From an uncultured Clostridia bacterium (GTDB lineage Bacteria > Bacillota > Clostridia > Christensenellales > Aristaeellaceae), in the NCBI GenBank assembly GCA_934630975.1, contig CAKTXH010000025.1, positions 1-31,022 of the forward strand: a stretch of 31,022 nt of DNA, in the 5' to 3' direction. Of this stretch, positions 1-8,856 are shown in pieces (positions within the stretch are counted from its first letter, which is position 1; each line of letters starts with the position of its first letter). The translations under genes were made by a program, and so were the position numbers. Below the pieces are notes generated by a model. That model was not told the DNA's origin, made no database searches, and saw only the letters and a program-made list of their open reading frames with translations.

Positions 1-1898
1 GCAACGGTCGCGTAGAGGATCGCCTGCTGGAAGTCCCAGAAGGAATCCTGGGTGTAGTTCTCAAGCCAATCCGGATAGACGGTGATGTAGATGTTGGAGT
101 AGAGCGGGATCTGCGGGAGCAGCTCGTTCCACAGCATCTGGAAGCCCTTCCAGTAGGTCATGTACAGCTCCGTGTTGCTGGAATCCACGCCGTAAACCAT
201 GTTCATGGTGAGCGCGTCCATCGTCTCGTTGTACAGACGGTTGAGGTTGTAGCCCTGAGCGACCATATCCGGGTCGAGCGTCCACTCGTAGGACTGGTCG
301 TAGGCCGGTTGGAAGTTGCTGGCCAGGTTGAACATGCCGTAGGTCGGAACGGCGTACTTGTCGCCCTGGGAGGCGTCACGATAGTAGTAGTTGAGCAGCT
401 CGGTGAAGGTCATGACGTTCTGGTTGATCTTCATGCCGGCCTCAGCGGTCTGCGCGCCCTGAGCGAGCATAACGTTGAGCAGCTCGGAAACCGGGTTGTT
501 CTCGGAGGAAGACCACTCGATGATCAGCGGCATCAGGATGGTGCCGTCGGCGAGGGTGACATTGTGCGCGTAGGTGCCAGCCTCAACGGCGGTAACCTTC
601 TTGTAGCGGATTTCGCCGGAGCCATCGACATAGTCGCTGCCGTCGGCGTTGTAGACCCAGCCGTCAGCCTTCAGCTCTTCGACGGCCGCTTCCGGATCGT
701 AGGAATACGGATTGAGGGTCATCTCCAGCCACTCTTCGGCCTCCTGGAACTGCCACAGGCCGGTGCCGTACATGCCGTTGACAACGCCGCCCCAGCCCTG
801 GCAGAAGGTGTTCGCAAACTCGTTGCGATCCAGCAGCAGGGCAACCGCGTGACGGACAGCCGCGAACTGGGTCGGGCCGAAGTCGCACTGGAAGTTCAGC
901 ATGCCGTAGCCGGCACGGTCAAACTGCACGTAGTCAAAACCGCCCTCGGCGATGATGTCCAGCGCCGTGTTGATCTGGCTGCCGTCGGTCACGGTGTCAT
1001 AGAAGTTGAAAGCGCCGGTCTTGAGCGCGTCGGCCCAAGTCGCGTCTTCGGTCTTGGTGACGACGATCTTCTCGATGCTCGGCTTCTGGCCTTCAAAGTT
1101 GCCCGCGTAGTTCGGGTTGATGGTCAGGGTCGCCTGCAGGGAGCCCTTGTCGAACGCGACAAGGTTGTACGGGCCGGCGGAAACGCGGTCTTCACCGGCG
1201 TTGAAGCGGGCGTACTCGAGCTGCTTCTCGACGCCTTCCTTGGTGAAGTCGCCGGCAAGGTAGCAGCCCTCACCGTCGTCCTTCAGCTCAACGCCCTCGC
1301 CCAGCCAGTACTTGAGGGAGAACGGCTTGAGGCCGATGTAGTTGAGGTCGTAGAAGTACGGGATCTTGTCCGCGAGGATGGTCACGGAGAAGGTGTAATC
1401 GTCGATCAGGCGGAGGCCGGAAACCGCGGTCGCGGCGCCGTCATAGTAGTCCTTGCCGCCGACATAGGTCAGGTAGCCGGTCAGCTTCGCGCCGGTATCC
1501 ATCGCGACCTTGGAGCAGGAGAAGACCTCGGCCCACAGGAAGTCGGCCGCCTTGATCTCTTCGCCGTTGTTGTAGGTCAGACCCTCGTTGATGGTGACGG
1601 TGAACGTCTTGCTGCCATCCGGGTTGACGACGGATTCGATGTTCTTGGCGATGGTCGGGTTCACAACATACTCGCCGCCCTGATTGGTGACGGTGACGCC
1701 GTAATCGTTGGTCAGGTCACGGATCATCTTGTCGGTCGCGTTGTTCGTCCACCAGGAGCTGGGGGCGAAGTCGCCGCCGATTTCGGTGGAAGAACCATAC
1801 ACGATGGTTCCCTTCTCAGACGTGCCCTCGGCAAACGCCATCGCGCTCGCGGTAACGAGCATGGCAGCCGCCAGAAGCATGGAAAGAAGCTTCTTCAT
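1..1898 (-). CDS. ABC transporter substrate-binding protein, family 5 (oligopeptide type), 3' end off window
   Basis: About 632 codons are visible, open to the window edge. The N-terminus is a signal peptide (MKKLLSMLLAAAMLVTASA, then AMAFAEG). The body has the family-5 pattern: an early segment on the theme of 'tNDyGVTVtnqGGEYVVNPTIAKNIE', then 'FTVTINEGLTYNNGEEIKAADF' and a late 'LLPQIPLYSNIYITVY'. Proteins of this family bind peptides or similar solutes outside the membrane and hand them to a permease; the permease and ATPase genes are not in the window. No lipobox cysteine follows the signal peptide, so as read it would be released by signal peptidase I instead of lipid-anchored, which is unusual for a Gram-positive binding protein. 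The ATG at 1896-1898 is preceded by GGGAGGA at 7 nt spacing, and a good promoter lies at 2006-2034. The long open frame on the opposite strand is a shadow. Confidence 0.88.
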   Translation of the reverse strand, partial: MKKLLSMLLAAAMLVTASAMAFAEGTSEKGTIVYGSSTEIGGDFAPSSWWTNNATDKMIRDLTNDYGVTVTNQGGEYVVNPTIAKNIESVVNPDGSKTFTVTINEGLTYNNGEEIKAADFLWAEVFSCSKVAMDTGAKLTGYLTYVGGKDYYDGAATAVSGLRLIDDYTFSVTILADKIPYFYDLNYIGLKPFSLKYWLGEGVELKDDGEGCYLAGDFTKEGVEKQLEYARFNAGEDRVSAGPYNLVAFDKGSLQATLTINPNYAGNFEGQKPSIEKIVVTKTEDATWADALKTGAFNFYDTVTDGSQINTALDIIAEGGFDYVQFDRAGYGMLNFQCDFGPTQFAAVRHAVALLLDRNEFANTFCQGWGGVVNGMYGTGLWQFQEAEEWLEMTLNPYSYDPEAAVEELKADGWVYNADGSDYVDGSGEIRYKKVTAVEAGTYAHNVTLADGTILMPLIIEWSSSENNPVSELLNVMLAQGAQTAEAGMKINQNVMTFTELLNYYYRDASQGDKYAVPTYGMFNLASNFQPAYDQSYEWTLDPDMVAQGYNLNRLYNETMDALTMNMVYGVDSSNTELYMTYWKGFQMLWNELLPQIPLYSNIYITVYPDWLENYTQDSFWDFQQAILYATV

Positions 1899-2005
1899 GG
1901 ATACATCCTCCCAAAATAAAATTTTATATTTCGTCCGCAGCATGTTCTGCGTCAAAATATCGCGTTCCGATCCGGCTCTTCAGACAGAGCTGGATAAACA
2001 ATATT

Positions 2006-2034
2006 ACTATACACTGTTTTTTGTTTTCTGTCAA
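2006..2034 (-). promoter_or_regulatory. sigma-A promoter of the solute-binding protein gene
   Basis: On the minus strand TTGACA (2029-2034), a 17-nt spacer and TATAGT (2006-2011). The leader to the ATG at 1898 is about 100 nt. Confidence 0.75.
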
Positions 2035-2074
2035 TCACGCCGACGGTTTTTTGTCTGCTTTTACATTCATATTT

Positions 2075-3094
2075 TTACCCGTTTGCCCTGCCGAGTTCCA
2101 GAATTTTGCACCAAGTCTCCTCCGTGACTGGAATTCCGTTCTCGCGGTTCTTCGCGCGCGTTCTGTCAAGCCCCTCGCCCGGCGCGTGCACGCCGCGGCC
2201 GCCTTCGATGGGCGGCAGGCTGTGCAGGAAGGCGATGGTCTCTTCCATCTGCGCCTCCACGGCCTTCATATCCACGACCGCCGCCGGGTGAATCGCGATG
2301 AACACCTGACTCATGCCCTTTTCCCCGTCGGCAGGCAGGCCGATCATGCGGCTCGTGCGCCCGGCGGAGAGCATCGACGCGCAGAGATCCAGCATGATGG
2401 ACAGCGCGCTGCCCTTCCACATCGCCATCGGCATCATCCGGCCGCTCTCGCAGATCTTTTTGGGGTCGCAGGTGGGGTTGCCGTCTGCGTCATAGCCGCA
2501 GGGCGTATCGAGCATCTTGCCCTCCTGCGCCATGATTTCCAGCTTGCCGTAGGCGTACTGGCTCACCGCCATATCCATCACCAGACTGCCCTTTTCGCGC
2601 GGAATGGCGAAGGTAATCGGGTTGTTGCCGGTGGAAGGCTCGAGCGTTCCCCACGCCGTCAGGTTCATGCAGGTGTTGGTGAAGCAGATGCCCATCAGCC
2701 CCGCGTCCGCCATCATCAGGCCGTAACGCCCCGCGCGCAGCCAGTGGCTGTTGTTGCGCATCGCGACGCAGGCAATGCCGTGTTCCTTCGCCAGCTCGAT
2801 GGCGCGCGCCGTCATCTGCTCCGCAATCAGCGGGCCGACGCCGAAATGCGCGTCGTAAACCTCCAGCGCGCCGAAGCCGCCGACCTTCTCGGCCTTCGTC
2901 ACCTTCGGGTCGCAAAGCCCGCTTTCCATATCGCCGATGTAGCGCGGGTAGCGGTTCATGCCGTGGCTGTAAATGCCGTCCAGCGAATTGCCCGCGAAGA
3001 TTTCAGCGAAATGCTTCGCGTTTTCTTCATCCATAAAGCGGCTCAGCCCCTTCGCCATCTCGCGAACGGCCTCGTCGTAAGAAACATACACCAT
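2075..3094 (-). CDS. Ldh/YiaK-family NAD(P)-dependent 2-oxoacid reductase (2,3-diketo-L-gulonate reductase-like)
   Basis: 339 aa, close to the 330-350 aa usual for the malate/L-lactate dehydrogenase-2 family. It follows E. coli YiaK/DlgD closely from end to end: 'YSHGMNRYPR' near residue 42 carries the catalytic-type histidine, then 'RNNSHWLRAGRYG' near 113, 'GTLEPSTGNNP' near 150, 'MPMAMWKGSALSIMLD' near 222, and a terminal 'NRENGIPV..ETW'. Enzymes of this family reduce 2-oxo or 2,3-diketo acids with NAD(P)H in the cytoplasm; YiaK acts on 2,3-diketo-L-gulonate. No other ascorbate or gulonate pathway gene is adjacent, so the substrate is open (malate, lactate, ureidoglycolate and delta1-piperideine-2-carboxylate enzymes share the fold). 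The ATG at 3094 has AAGGAGG 10 nt upstream. It lies 77 bp downstream of the TVP38-like gene and may be co-transcribed with it. Confidence 0.9.
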   Translation of the reverse strand: MVYVSYDEAVREMAKGLSRFMDEENAKHFAEIFAGNSLDGIYSHGMNRYPRYIGDMESGLCDPKVTKAEKVGGFGALEVYDAHFGVGPLIAEQMTARAIELAKEHGIACVAMRNNSHWLRAGRYGLMMADAGLMGICFTNTCMNLTAWGTLEPSTGNNPITFAIPREKGSLVMDMAVSQYAYGKLEIMAQEGKMLDTPCGYDADGNPTCDPKKICESGRMMPMAMWKGSALSIMLDLCASMLSAGRTSRMIGLPADGEKGMSQVFIAIHPAAVVDMKAVEAQMEETIAFLHSLPPIEGGRGVHAPGEGLDRTRAKNRENGIPVTEETWCKILELGRANG

Positions 3095-3171
3095 GGGAGT
3101 TCAGCCTCCTTATCTGTTGTGTCCTTCTGTTTTTCGCGGCGCTTCTTCGCTTTTCCTGCCGCGCGGCGCTG

Positions 3172-3891
3172 TCAATTCCTGTTTGTACGGTTCTTTTTCG
3201 GCACAATCCGCCGCACGAACCTGAGCAGCGCGTCCTCGATCTGCGCGCTGTATTTCATGGCGAACACAAAAATCAGCAGCCCGGCAACGCCGATTGCCGT
3301 CCACGTCCAAATTGGCAGGCTGATGGAGCCGCTGCCCAGCAGCGCCGCGACGACCAGCCCCCACGGCCTGCCCAGCGCCATGATCACCACAAACCGCCCC
3401 AGCGGGATATTCGTCAATCCCGCCAGCATGCACAGCGCGTCATCCGGGAAGAACGGAAAGAGCATCGTCAAAAATAAAAACATATCCTGCTTTTCTTCGA
3501 TGATGGGCAGATATTTTTCCATCACGCCCTTATCCAGAAACCGCTGCACCGCGTTTCGGCCCAGCGCCCGCGCCGCCAGAAACACGATCACCGATCCGAC
3601 GACCACCGCCAGTACGCCTAAAATCATCGCCGGCCAGAAGCCCAGCGCCAGCGCGCCTGCCATCATCGAAATGTTGCTGGGGATCGGCGCGATGATCACC
3701 GTCATCATTTGCAGCACGAAGTACACCAGCCCGGCCCACGCGCCCGCGCCCGCGATCACCTCGCGCAGCGCATCCACCGAGTTGATCTTCTCAAAAAATC
3801 CGTTCTTCCACAGCGCATAGCCGCCCGCCGCCAAAACCGCGGCGACGGCCAGCACAATCAGAAGGATGCGGACGATCTTTTTTCGGTTCAT
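3172..3891 (-). CDS. TVP38/TMEM64 (VTT domain) family membrane protein
   Basis: 239 aa integral membrane protein. A first helix (residues about 6-25) is followed by the VTT/SNARE-associated domain: the re-entrant segment 'IIAPIPSNISMMAGALALGFW', a long glycine/alanine-rich helix, 'FLFLTMLFPFFPDDALCMLAG' and 'GRFVVIMALGRPWGLVVAALLG'. Relatives (TVP38, YdjX/YdjZ, DedA) are thought to move or scramble lipids, including undecaprenyl phosphate in DedA proteins; the exact activity here is unknown. A frame extends 11 codons further upstream, but the ATG at 3889-3891 has AAGGAG 4-5 nt before it, so I place the start there. The palindromic repeat at 3895-4135 begins only a few bases upstream, within the RBS region. 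Confidence 0.88.
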   Translation of the reverse strand: MNRKKIVRILLIVLAVAAVLAAGGYALWKNGFFEKINSVDALREVIAGAGAWAGLVYFVLQMMTVIIAPIPSNISMMAGALALGFWPAMILGVLAVVVGSVIVFLAARALGRNAVQRFLDKGVMEKYLPIIEEKQDMFLFLTMLFPFFPDDALCMLAGLTNIPLGRFVVIMALGRPWGLVVAALLGSGSISLPIWTWTAIGVAGLLIFVFAMKYSAQIEDALLRFVRRIVPKKNRTNRN

Positions 3892-3894
3892 AAT

Positions 3895-4135
3895 ACTCCT
3901 TCCGTCACGCCTGCGGCGTGCCACCTCCCTCGAAGAGGGAGGTCTTGAGCCATTACGCCCATGTATTTCAAAACATCGTTTTTATACAAAAATACCTTGG
4001 ATTATTTTTACGCGCTCCGTTATATACGTTTCCAATAGCTCCCTCTTCGAGGGCATTTCGCTTGCCGCCCGCTGTGCGGGAAACAGGCATGCGAAATGCC
4101 GAAGGTCTGGCGCGCATCAGCGCGACTGAAGGAGT
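3895..4135. repeat. palindromic MITE-like repeat element with imperfect terminal inverted repeats
   Basis: The ends are inverted copies of each other: CTCCTTCCGTCACGCC at the left (from 3896) against CTCCTTCAGTCGCGCT read inward from the right (from 4134). Each arm also contains a second palindrome around CCCTCGAAGAGGG. The right arm carries an additional perfect 10-bp stem, GGCATTTCGC with GCGAAATGCC, enclosing CCCGC-TGT-GCGGG. The centre (about 3955-4030) is AT-rich and unlike its surroundings. No transposase is encoded and no clear target duplication is visible, so it would be non-autonomous. It fills the whole gap between two genes and abuts the stop codon of the gene at 4135. No second copy is in the window. 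Confidence 0.6.
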
Positions 4136-5409
4136 TATAACACCGCCACCGCGATTGTATAGCCCCATGTGAACACAACCAGCAGCGCCGCGCAGACGGT
4201 CAGCGAAACGGCGTGCGCCGTTCGGCTTTCAAACGTCTGCGCCTGCAAAAGCGGCAGCGTTACCAGCGCGTAGAGATACCGCGCGCCGGAAAGCAGCCAC
4301 GTCGGCGCGAGCACAACCGCCACATATACAAAGCTGTACGCCGCCAGATCAAACGGCAGTTTCTTCTGCCGCGCCGCCAGCAGGATGTAGATATACGCCA
4401 TCGCCAGCAGTTGAAACCCCCAGGTGAACAGCCAGTCGTCGTCCCCGCATGTGGAAATCAGATAGCGAACGGTGTTCGCCGTCGAATCCCAAAACGTGCC
4501 GGGCTGCTGATACCAGTTGATCCGCTGATAGGTCAGGTACATCATCGGGTCGCCCGTCACGATCCAGTTGATTCCCCAATAGATGAACAGGCCGCAAAAG
4601 ACGACGCCCACCTGCGCAAGGCATTGCAGAACCGCTTTCGGCCGGATTCCCTCTTTCGGGATGCGCGCCAGAAACGCGATGATGAACAGGCCGGAAACGA
4701 TCACACCCGGCATGCGCGTCAGCGCGCTGGCCATGCCGCAGAGCGCCGCGCCCCACGGATGGCCGCGCCGCAGCAGGCAGACCGCCGCCAGCGTCAGGCA
4801 GATGAACAGCGCTTCCGTGTACGCGCAGGCGAGAAACACGCTCATCGGGTTGAGCAGGAAGTACGCAACCGCCAGCCGCGCCCCGCGCCGCCCCAGATGC
4901 ATCTGAGCCAAATCAAACAGCAGCGCGGCGGAAAGCCCGGCGCAGAACAGCGAAACCAGCGTGCCCGCCGCGAACAGGTTTCCGCCTGTGAAGAGCGAAA
5001 ACACGCGCGTCGCCGCCGGGTACAGTGGGAAAAACACCAGCCGCAGCCGTTCGTCGCCGACGCTCGTGTAGCCGTCCTTCGCGATACCCAGGTAATGCCG
5101 CACGTCCCAGTGCGTCCAGAGCGCTTCGAAGGAGGCCGCGAACGAATCCGTTCCGCCGCCGCCCCGGTAAAAGCCATACGCCAGCGCGTAAAGCAGCAGG
5201 CGGCTGATCATCATCGCCGCCGCGGCCAGCGCCATTTCCCGGTAATCGGGCGGGGTTTGAAGCGTTTGATTCGGCAGACCCGAGGCGCTTTCCTGCCCGC
5301 GCATCACGCGGGTCAGTCGAACGCATAGGCAAACGCCGCAAACGCCCATCAAAATCACGGACGCTGCGGCGGCTGTCATTTGTAAAAGGTTGGATAGCGC
5401 GTCACTCAT
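4135..5409 (-). CDS. PIG-V-like mannosyltransferase family membrane protein (GT-C fold)
   Basis: 424 aa with about ten hydrophobic helices. After a first helix (about residues 7-27) comes the extracytoplasmic loop motif 'WTHWDVRHYLGIAKDGY' (residues about 97-113), the hallmark of PIG-V/GPI-mannosyltransferase-II-like proteins, then 'FFPLYPAATRVF' and 'YFLLNPMSVFLACAYTEALF'. Family members transfer mannose from a polyprenyl-phosphate donor on the outer face of the membrane; the acceptor here is unknown. The start is the ATG at 5407-5409, preceded by GAGGTG inside the 3' end of the upstream coiled-coil gene; the frame stays open upstream but overlaps that gene. It is last in the cdaA operon, 11 bp after the preceding stop. 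Its final Leu codon and stop lie at the edge of the palindromic repeat, so the natural C-terminus may have been altered by that insertion. Confidence 0.8.
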   Translation of the reverse strand: MSDALSNLLQMTAAAASVILMGVCGVCLCVRLTRVMRGQESASGLPNQTLQTPPDYREMALAAAAMMISRLLLYALAYGFYRGGGGTDSFAASFEALWTHWDVRHYLGIAKDGYTSVGDERLRLVFFPLYPAATRVFSLFTGGNLFAAGTLVSLFCAGLSAALLFDLAQMHLGRRGARLAVAYFLLNPMSVFLACAYTEALFICLTLAAVCLLRRGHPWGAALCGMASALTRMPGVIVSGLFIIAFLARIPKEGIRPKAVLQCLAQVGVVFCGLFIYWGINWIVTGDPMMYLTYQRINWYQQPGTFWDSTANTVRYLISTCGDDDWLFTWGFQLLAMAYIYILLAARQKKLPFDLAAYSFVYVAVVLAPTWLLSGARYLYALVTLPLLQAQTFESRTAHAVSLTVCAALLVVFTWGYTIAVAVL

Positions 5410-5420
5410 GCCTCTGCACC

Positions 5421-6662
5421 TCAGCGCTTGCGCTTTCCGCTTTTCTGCGGGTTTTTCGCCGGGCGATAGGCTTCGTCTTTGCTCACGCGCGGCGGCAGAG
5501 CGTGGATGCCGGAGACCTCGCTGCCCTCGTCTTCCTCCATCATCTTCGCCACGCGGCTCATGATGCCTTTTTTCGGCTTCTTCGCCGCTTCGGCGGCCTG
5601 CTGAACCTGCGGCCACTGGGGCGGATCGGGCAGCTGCTCCACCGTTTCGCCGGAAACATAATCGCTGTATGTCCTCGGCTTCTGCTGCACGGCGCGGCGG
5701 CGGTGCGGCGCGTTTTCCGCGTCGGCCTGCGCCGCTTCGTCGGTCTGCGCGGCGCGGCGCGCCATTTCCGCGTCGTAAGCCGCTTTTTCCTGCCGATAGC
5801 GCGCCATATCCTGTTCATACTGCGCTTTTTGGCGCTCGTATTCGGCCAACTGGCGCTGGTATTCCTCCTGCGCCTGCCGCCGCTGCGCTTCTTCGTAAGC
5901 CTTTTGCTGGGCGACGCGCTGCTGCTCGGCTTCATAAGCCTTCTGCTGGGCGATGCGGCGCTGCTGCTCCTCGTAAGCCTTCTGCTCGGCGATGCGGCGC
6001 TGTTCGGCTTCCCGCGCGGCGCGTTCGGCTTCGGCCTTCTGCCGCGCCTCCTCGGCCATCTGCTGCTGCCATGCGTCGATCTCCGCGCGGCGGCGCTCCA
6101 CCTCGGCCGCGCCCGGCCCTTCCGCGCGCACGGCGGAATAGCGCTGGGTATCGGCCATGCCTTCGCCCGCTTTCACGCCGTAACGCATGCCGGGGTATGC
6201 GCCCAGCTCCTCGTCCGGCACGCTCTGCGCGCGCTGCAAAACCTCCTGCGCCTGCCGCTCGTCCACCTGCGGCTGCTGGAGCGGGAGCCACTGTTCTTCC
6301 TCTTCGGGCGCGCTAAAGGCCGCTTCATCCGCCTCCGGCTCGTAAGCGGCGGGCATTTTGCGCGTCTCATCGCCGCCCTCCGCGCGCTTTTTAGGACTTT
6401 CCTCTTCCTCCGGCTCGGGCATGCGCAGGAAACGGCGCGCCCGCTTCGCCCAAAGGTGATAGGGCTGCCAGCGGATCAGCCAGACGAGCCAGTCGATGAC
6501 CAGCCCCGCCGCCAGAATCACCGCCACAATCCAAATCCAGTTTTTGCCGAGAAATTCCAGCACGGTCGTGTGGTCGGTGGTGAACAGTGCCCAAATCGCG
6601 TTGACCAGCGCGCGCACCCAGCCCATCAGCAGGGTAAACAGCGAATCTGCGAGTGTTCCCAT
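5421..6662 (-). CDS. membrane-anchored coiled-coil protein, Gln/Glu/Arg-rich, unknown function
   Basis: 413 aa. I do not recognise a family. There are two hydrophobic segments at the N-terminus (about residues 7-28 and 42-64, 'WIWIVAVILAAGLVIDWLVW'), a basic stop-transfer stretch, an acidic linker, and then a long charged helix from about 175 to 310. The helix contains near-repeats of the type 'R-I-A-[E/Q]-Q-K-A-Y-E' at least four times in succession, which predicts a parallel coiled coil or long single helix. The C-terminus is basic and ends KSGKRKR. It lies between cdaR and the mannosyltransferase with short gaps (12 and 11 bp), so it belongs to that operon. A scaffold for envelope enzymes is possible, but this is only inference. 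The long opposite-strand frame from 5502 is a shadow of its repetitive codons. Confidence 0.8.
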   Translation of the reverse strand: MGTLADSLFTLLMGWVRALVNAIWALFTTDHTTVLEFLGKNWIWIVAVILAAGLVIDWLVWLIRWQPYHLWAKRARRFLRMPEPEEEESPKKRAEGGDETRKMPAAYEPEADEAAFSAPEEEEQWLPLQQPQVDERQAQEVLQRAQSVPDEELGAYPGMRYGVKAGEGMADTQRYSAVRAEGPGAAEVERRRAEIDAWQQQMAEEARQKAEAERAAREAEQRRIAEQKAYEEQQRRIAQQKAYEAEQQRVAQQKAYEEAQRRQAQEEYQRQLAEYERQKAQYEQDMARYRQEKAAYDAEMARRAAQTDEAAQADAENAPHRRRAVQQKPRTYSDYVSGETVEQLPDPPQWPQVQQAAEAAKKPKKGIMSRVAKMMEEDEGSEVSGIHALPPRVSKDEAYRPAKNPQKSGKRKR

Positions 6663-6674
6663 GTTGCCTCCGTT

Positions 6675-8003
6675 TTATGGCCTTGCGCGCAGCGTGACGG
6701 TCACTTCCGGCGAACCGAGCGCGCAGGTGAATTCCGGCGCGTTGTCGATGTGAACCTGCACCGGCAGGGTATACGTGCCCGCCTCCAGCCCGGAAACATC
6801 CACAAACAGATGCACATCCGAGGCGTTCAGCGCTTCAATAAAGCTGTAACCGCCGGTGAACTGCGCGGTGGTGCTGCTCGTGCTGAGCGCGGCGGTCATA
6901 TCGTCCGCCAGCCCGTCCGTCTGAATCGGCAGGCGGCGCAGCGTACATTCGATTTCCTTTTCGCTGATGCGCGCGGTCACGCCGATTTCGGTGGGCAGCG
7001 TGTTCTCCACGCCCGTCAGCTTTTTCAGGCGCACATAGCCCGTCACGTCCTCCGTCGCGTCGGCGATGTTCAGCGGCGAATCCGTCGTCAGCGCGCTGAT
7101 CGCGTCGAGCACTTCCTGCCGCGCGGCGACGGGCACGCTCTCCTCCGCCAGCTCGATGGCCGTCAGCTCATAGCCTGTGGCCGGTTCGCCCGTGACGAAG
7201 CTCTCCGCGTTCAGCGATACGTTCTTCATCGGCACCAGCTCGGTTTCCACCACGACGGAATTGGTGATGACGGATTGGTTGGTAATTTCCAGCTTATCGG
7301 AAACGACGGCGTTGCCCTCCGAATCCTGAAGCTCGATGCTCAGCGCGGAGCGATCCGTCATCCGGCGTTCGCTCAGCGCGGATTGATCCAGCCGCGCCAC
7401 AACGCGCGTCACGCTGGCCACGAGCGACTGCGGGCCGGAGATGGAGAGCGTCGTCGGGTCGGTCTTGTAGCTGTCCAGATACAGCCCTTCCGGCATCGTC
7501 CCGGTCATTTCCAGCACGACGGGCACGCGGCGGGTGATGTAGCGCTCCACGTTCACGGTGATCGAAGCCGGTTCGCAGGAGACGACCGGGCCGTAAAGCT
7601 GGGAGGAATAGGTCACGGTCAGCTCGTTTTCGCCCTCGCCCGTCACCTGGCTCAAATCAAAATGCGGATTATACGACGTGCCGCTGACGCGATTATAGTT
7701 GGCCTGCGTCACCTCGACCGTCATCTTGACGGCGGGCACCTCTTCGAGAATGTCGTCCATCACGATATAGCCGCGACTCTTGAGCGCCGCGTCGCCCGTA
7801 ACGCTGACGGCGACGTTGGCAAACGTCTTCTGCCGCGTCAGCGTGCCGTCGGAAGCGACCAGCGCGCTCCAGCAGAGCACCGCCGCCAGCACGGAAACGG
7901 TGATCAGAAACGGCTTGCTGGCCACGATCTTGGCGAGCATCCGCCGCAGCTTGAGGAACGGGCCGCGTCCCTCAGGCTTTCTTGTCGGCCTGCTGTTCAT
8001 CAT
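6675..8003 (-). CDS. cdaR: YbbR-domain regulator of the diadenylate cyclase (CdaR)
   Basis: 442 aa: a short cytoplasmic N-terminus, one transmembrane helix (about residues 28-48, 'FLITVSVLAAVLCWSALVAS') and a long extracytoplasmic part built of repeated YbbR domains. The repeats show as recurring 'V.V.VTGD', 'L.L.GPQSLVASVTRV.A..D' and a terminal 'V.VDVSGLEAGTYTLPVQV'. CdaR proteins bind CdaA in the membrane and modulate c-di-AMP synthesis. The family match is clear from domain layout and from position next to cdaA. Two adjacent ATGs exist (8001-8003 and 7998-8000); AGGAGG lies 10 nt before the first, so I use 8003. The gene overlaps the 3' end of cdaA by 32 bp, implying coupled translation. 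Confidence 0.88.
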   Translation of the reverse strand: MMNSRPTRKPEGRGPFLKLRRMLAKIVASKPFLITVSVLAAVLCWSALVASDGTLTRQKTFANVAVSVTGDAALKSRGYIVMDDILEEVPAVKMTVEVTQANYNRVSGTSYNPHFDLSQVTGEGENELTVTYSSQLYGPVVSCEPASITVNVERYITRRVPVVLEMTGTMPEGLYLDSYKTDPTTLSISGPQSLVASVTRVVARLDQSALSERRMTDRSALSIELQDSEGNAVVSDKLEITNQSVITNSVVVETELVPMKNVSLNAESFVTGEPATGYELTAIELAEESVPVAARQEVLDAISALTTDSPLNIADATEDVTGYVRLKKLTGVENTLPTEIGVTARISEKEIECTLRRLPIQTDGLADDMTAALSTSSTTAQFTGGYSFIEALNASDVHLFVDVSGLEAGTYTLPVQVHIDNAPEFTCALGSPEVTVTLRARP

Positions 8004-8856
8004 GGGCGCCCTTCCTCCTTTGCTTGAAATGCAGCAGCGGCACGCGGACGTCCTTGTCCTGCGTGTCGTAAATGCCATGAAGAATCTGCCTGAGCGAAGC
8101 CTCGTCCAGATGGCGCACAAGCCTGCCGCCCTCGGCCATCGAAATGATGCCCGTCTCCTCGGAGACGATGAACACCTTGGCGTCCGAAATTTCGCTCACG
8201 CCGAGGCCCGCGCGGTGGCGCGTACCCAGATCGCGCCCCACGCCGGTGGTATCGGACAGGCGCAGCAAACAGGCCGCCGCAATCACGCGGTCGCCGCGAA
8301 CCACAACCGCGCCGTCGTGCAGTGGGGTGTTCGGCTCGAAGATGTTTTCGATCAACGGCTGGGAAATGAGGCCGTCCACATGGGTGCCGGTCGCGATCAC
8401 GTCGTTCAGGCGGATCTTGTTTTCAATGACGATCAGCGCGCCGACCTTGCGCCGCGCCATATGTTCCAGCGCGAGAATCATTTCGTCGATGATGAGTTCG
8501 GTGTTGCCCTCCTGCGCGAACTTGGCCGAGCCGTCGAACACGCTGTTGTTGCCCAGTTCTTCCAAAATGCGCCGGATTTCGGATTGAAACAGCACAATCA
8601 GCAGCACCGGCCCGGCGTTGATCATCCATGCGAGCAGCGCGTGAATGGTGCGCATGCCGAGCACGTCGCTCAGCCACGTCGCAATCAGCAAAATGATGAT
8701 TCCCTTGATGGTTTGGGATACGCGCGTCTGCCGAACGTGCACAAGCAGCTCATAAATGATGATGGTCAGCAGCAGGATATCAATCAGGTCAATCAAACGC
8801 GGCCTGTTGAATACGTTCCACAGGATTGCGGATATCTGTTCCCCAATCGCGTTCAA
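7972..8856 (-). CDS. cdaA: diadenylate cyclase CdaA
   Basis: 294 aa from the preferred start. Three N-terminal membrane helices ('LIDILLLTIIIYELL', 'GIIILLIATWLSDVLG', 'LLAWMINAGPVLLIVLF') precede a DisA_N/DAC domain with both signature motifs: DGA (about residues 181-183) and GTRHRA (about 211-216). The enzyme joins two ATP into the second messenger c-di-AMP, which controls potassium and osmolyte balance and cell-wall homeostasis. An in-frame ATG lies at 8869-8871 but has no Shine-Dalgarno, while GGAGGA (8863-8868) sits 6 nt before a TTG at 8854-8856; I therefore favour the TTG, five codons downstream. Usually cdaA-cdaR is followed by glmM; here a coiled-coil protein and a mannosyltransferase take that place. 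Confidence 0.95.
   Translation of the reverse strand: MNAIGEQISAILWNVFNRPRLIDLIDILLLTIIIYELLVHVRQTRVSQTIKGIIILLIATWLSDVLGMRTIHALLAWMINAGPVLLIVLFQSEIRRILEELGNNSVFDGSAKFAQEGNTELIIDEMILALEHMARRKVGALIVIENKIRLNDVIATGTHVDGLISQPLIENIFEPNTPLHDGAVVVRGDRVIAAACLLRLSDTTGVGRDLGTRHRAGLGVSEISDAKVFIVSEETGIISMAEGGRLVRHLDEASLRQILHGIYDTQDKDVRVPLLHFKQRRKGAHDEQQADKKA

Noticed and set aside
309..1919. Long plus-strand open frame opposite the solute-binding protein
   Set aside because: It is the mirror of a GC-rich real gene, has no ribosome site and no family features, while the minus strand encodes a clear family-5 binding protein.
5502..8027. 841-codon plus-strand open frame
   Set aside because: Antisense to the coiled-coil gene and cdaR; no start signal and no motif.
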